From: Oxyruncus cristatus | Taxonomy: Eukaryota > Chordata > Aves > Passeriformes > Cotingidae | Direction: 5' to 3' | DNA: 64,000 nt | Assembly: GCA_013399855.1 (NCBI GenBank) | Contig: VXAY01006617.1 | Span: 1-64,000, forward strand | Translations under genes and position numbers: made by a program | Shown: piece after piece, positions 60,741 through 64,000 of the stretch | How the letters are laid out: the number at the start of each line of letters is the position of its first letter | How positions within the stretch are numbered: position 1 is the first letter of the stretch | The notes under the pieces: generated by a model | The model's database searches: none | What the model was told of the DNA's origin: nothing | The model's input: the letters and a program-made list of their open reading frames with translations, nothing else

Positions 60741-62219
60741 GGAACGCTGTTGGGGAGGCTGGAGCTTGCTCTGGGAAAGGATGGGCTGGAGGATGGAGCG
60801 GGCAGAGGGAGGCAGACAGGGCTGGATGAGAGCCCAGACAGGGGATGCTGCCATGGGGTGGATGCCCCTGCCTAGACATTTATATGTCGCCACTGGAATA
60901 ACAGGACCTGCAAACAGGGATGGAGGCACTGGCAGCTCAGCATGGCCATGTGTGTGCTGTGGGCTGGGGAGAGGGGCAAACACCAGGAGCCGAAGGTGCT
61001 CACCACATGAGTGACTGTGGACCAAGCCCAACTAAATTTTCTTGCCCGGACCAGTATTGCCTCTTCCTGCCTGTGCACACAGGGATGCTCTGAGGTTATT
61101 TCTTAGCCAGATGTGACCGGGTTTTTACTGGAGAGCAAGCAGCCAGTCCCTGTGGTCAGAGCGCCCTGCCAAATTCAGTTTCATGCACGAAAGGAGGAAA
61201 AACTTCCCATGATTAATTGTGCAATAGGGGAAAACATGCATCTCTAACCAACTCCTTGACAGTTGCTGGCCTTTTCTCCCAGGCGCTTCCCCAACATGCA
61301 GCCAGAGAGGAGGAAGCAAGCTTGGTCCCCAGGGCATGCTCCCTGCACAGGCTCCACAGTGAGGGTGTAAGGGCAGGAAGGTGCCAACACCTCTGCCACA
61401 TCCTGACTCTGCCAGAACCACAAAGAGGAGGAAAATTGTGCCAGGTTTCCCAGCAGGGAGCAGTTAGACTTATGGTTGAGCAGCTTTCCTGCAGCTCCTC
61501 GCATGGTTCTGTGGGTGGCTGTCCCTTGCTCACGTTGCAAAACCTTTCCCTGTGTCCCAGTGTGCTGTGCCAGCAGCCATCACAGGCAGGGCTCTGCAGA
61601 TCCCATATCCACCACCCCACCACTGTGCCAGCAGCAGGCAGGAGATGAGGGTGGCACATTGCACTATGCTGCCAGGCTTGAGTGGGGGGCTGGACCAGCA
61701 TCCTGACTTGCTGGGACTCAGGGCTCCTGCATGTGCCTGCCCTCTCCCCAGGCAACCTCTCTGGCTGCACAGCTGGTCCTCCCCTGCCACCCTCGAGCAG
61801 CCCCTCAGCAGAGGCCCTCCAGGTCACTGGGCCCCTCACCAGGCTCTCTGACACTGGCTTGAGAATGCTCTGCACCTGAGCAGCACTTGAGCGCTGGCTG
61901 AGCTTGGCTGTGCTCAACAGGTTTTCTTCCAGCAGAACAAAAGGTTCCCTCCTGACTGCAGTGTGGGGAAGGCGAGTGCAAGAGGAGCAGTAGAGGCAGG
62001 AAAGCCAGAGGCTGGAAGGACTTGTGGGCACTGTGTCCCAGTGGCAGGGGGATTGGGGAACCCTCTCTGTGTTGGAGAGCTGAGCCAGGCTGTCCCCTGC
62101 CCACAGTCGCTGGGCAGACAGGGAGGAGGGGCTGGGGGACCCACCGGTCACTGCCACCCACCAGCCTTGGGATGTGCAGGGCAGGAAGGGAGAGGAGGCA
62201 CAGCCTTGTCAGAGCGGAG

Positions 62220-62290
62220 TCCCTGATTAATCACTAACAGCCAGCCCTCCAGCCAGCAGCTCATTAGCAGTTTAATTCCCGGTGCCCGGC
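62220..62290. promoter_or_regulatory. Candidate element with TGATTAATCA palindrome
   Basis: A perfect 10-bp palindrome TGATTAATCA at 62224-62233, followed by cactaacag, ctcattagcag and gtttaattccc. Confidence 0.33.
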
Positions 62291-63944
62291 GTGCGGGAGG
62301 GTTGTGCGGCTCTGATTGAGCTGGACGTGCTGGCCTGGGCAGCTGCAATCAGGCGGCAGCTCCCCCTCCCCAGTCACAGGCACAGTCAGTGGCCCTGTCC
62401 CCCACACCCGGGGTGGGCTGAGCAGCCAGTGCCGCAGGTACCATGGGTGATGCAGGTGCACAAATGCTGCAGATGCTGTGGGTGCTGTAGTCGGGCACGG
62501 GTGAGACACATCAGTGACAGAAGCTGCAGAGGGCTGGCAGGCAGCCCCAGGGGCAGGAGTCATGCCCGTGTCCCCCCCTGTATCTGGCCTGGAGCATGGC
62601 AGTCCCTTCGGTGTCACGGGGCTGAGAGTGGCTGTCAGCGGTGTGAGTGGCCGTGGCGAGGTGCTGCGCTTGGCTGCACAGGGATATCTCACCACTCAGT
62701 TACCCCCGGGGTCAGTGGCACCTGCACATTCCCGTCCTGTCCCTCCACCACCTCCACCCCACCCGTAGGGCAGAACAGCAAGGACTGTGGTGGCACCCAT
62801 GTCCCTGCCTGTATCCTGTTGTTGCTGACACCACCATAGGCTCTTTTCTGCCCTGGCTCTTCTTCCTCCTAGGCCAGAGCTCAGCCTGGGGGACCCCTAC
62901 AGGGATAGGATGGCATAGGGGACTTCACCTGGGCCATGGAAGCAGGAGAGGGGCAGGAGGGAGCTGAGTGTCCCAGCAGAGAAGCAGTGGCTGTGGATGG
63001 TGCCCACTGGCATCTGGGCATGAAGAGGTGGGCACCGCTGTGGTTCTCAGCTGTCAGGGGGTGTTTGCAGCTCATCCACATCCTGTTACCCTCCAAGCCC
63101 TGCTATGCCCTTCACTCCCAAACTGCCATCTCTGCAATTTCTTCACCGCCCAGCAAGGGAGGGAGGGACCACAGCAGAGGGAAGCATCTCCATCTGTCTT
63201 GAACGCTCCAGTGGCTCTAGCAGGGCAGCGCTTGGGCCTGTGGGTGTCTCCACTGCAGTGGAGTGAGAAAGGCTGGGCACATTGGGGGCCATACTGGGAC
63301 TGTGACCCCTGCAGAGTAGGCAGGGCCAGTCCAGCATCTGACGCTGCTGCCCCCGGGAAAGGCATGGAGCAACCCGCCTTCCCGAGCAAGACGGGACTGA
63401 GGGCACTATGCAAATCCAGCTGAGATTGATGCAAGTATTAATTATGTCCTGTCAACTCAGCTCTTGCCTGGCAAGGCAGGGCACTGGGTGCTGTGTCTGT
63501 TTGCACAGGAAAGATGGGTTTGCACTGGCAGTGTGTGCCCTGTGCCTGTCCCCTTGTCCACAGCCTGCTCCCACAACCCCCCTCTGCACCGTGGTGTGCC
63601 ATGGCAGGTCAGCCTGGCTCTCCCAGCCCCATGGCACTGTCTGGCTCAGGGCTGAAGCCATCTCTGATGGGAGGTGAACAGTCTGAGGCAGGAGCAGTGC
63701 AAGAGCTGTCAAGCAGCCTGGCGCACCCGGCTCTGAGGTCTTGCTAATCAGAGAGTGTCTGCAATTACACGCGCTAATTATCGGCAGAGGTTCACAGCAA
63801 TTCCTGCCCTGTTGGCATCATGTTGGTCACACTGATGTGCATTGCTTCTGCATGAGAACAGGAATGGATAACCAGGACCATTCAACTGGCTCTCCCTGCC
63901 CAGGAAATAGTGTATCACAGCCAGGCCTCCTGCTCAGCCCCTTC

Positions 63945-64000
63945 CCATCTCATCCCATGCCATCCCATCCCCATCCCATTCCACCCCATTCCATCCCATT
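63945..64000. repeat. Degenerate (CCATC/CCATT)n pentanucleotide repeat, cut by the window end
   Basis: Units ccatc, ccatcc and ccatt run in tandem to the last base. The array probably continues beyond the window. Confidence 0.85.

Larger units (their letters stand above)
53179..64000 (+). other. ASIC4: ASIC4 intron 1 (start; continues past the window)
   Basis: No further ASIC exon (nothing like a YGKCYTFN segment) was recognised. AT-rich islands of the kind described above occur at about 53868-53975, 55800-55990, 57740-57855, 58890-59030, 60420-60740, 62220-62290 and 63725-63800. The remainder is GC-rich with no gene. Confidence 0.6.

Overview
This is a vertebrate nuclear window, most likely avian. 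The reasons are small introns, high GC, short diverged CR1-type LINE fragments with no SINE load, assembly gaps in the GC-richest promoter sequence, and gene content matching the human 2q35 block (GMPPA next to ASIC4). The species cannot be fixed from the sequence alone.

Layout. (1) 1-3.7 kb: complete GMPPA on the + strand, 12 coding exons, 423 codons. (2) 3.7-5.4 kb: short tail-to-tail intergenic stretch with a probable old CR1 fragment. (3) 5.4-10.2 kb: a complete, intact 16-exon RACGAP1 paralog on the - strand (636 codons: coiled coil, C1 zinc finger, RhoGAP). Its CpG-island promoter is at about 10.2-11.05 kb. (4) 11-18 kb: non-coding, with islands that look like conserved non-coding elements and one ancient CR1/L3 reverse-transcriptase fragment. 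(5) 18.16-18.81 kb: a single open ASIC-family first exon on the + strand, ending in a phase-0 donor. (6) 18.8-52.6 kb: about 34 kb of non-coding DNA with many AT-rich islands, several tandem repeats and a decayed satellite-like block. (7) 52.6-53.18 kb: the canonical ASIC4 first coding exon, with the same donor phase. (8) 53.2-64 kb: the start of ASIC4 intron 1. Exon 2 onward lies beyond the window.

Main points. The RACGAP1-like gene and ASIC4 are divergent neighbours. From general knowledge, human RACGAP1 and ASIC1 are also divergent neighbours on 12q13. The pair here is therefore best read as the HOXD-paralogon copy of an ancestral RACGAP-ASIC pair; its RACGAP member is absent from this place in human. 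Second, ASIC4 here appears to have two alternative first exons: an upstream ASIC1a/2a-type exon and the known MPI-type exon, which resembles the N terminus of ASIC1b. Both end in phase 0 at the same point of the fold, and no second set of ASIC downstream exons lies between them. GMPPA regulates GDP-mannose synthesis, the RACGAP1 paralog is a predicted Rho-family GAP, and ASIC4 is a neuronal DEG/ENaC channel subunit. The three share synteny, not a pathway.
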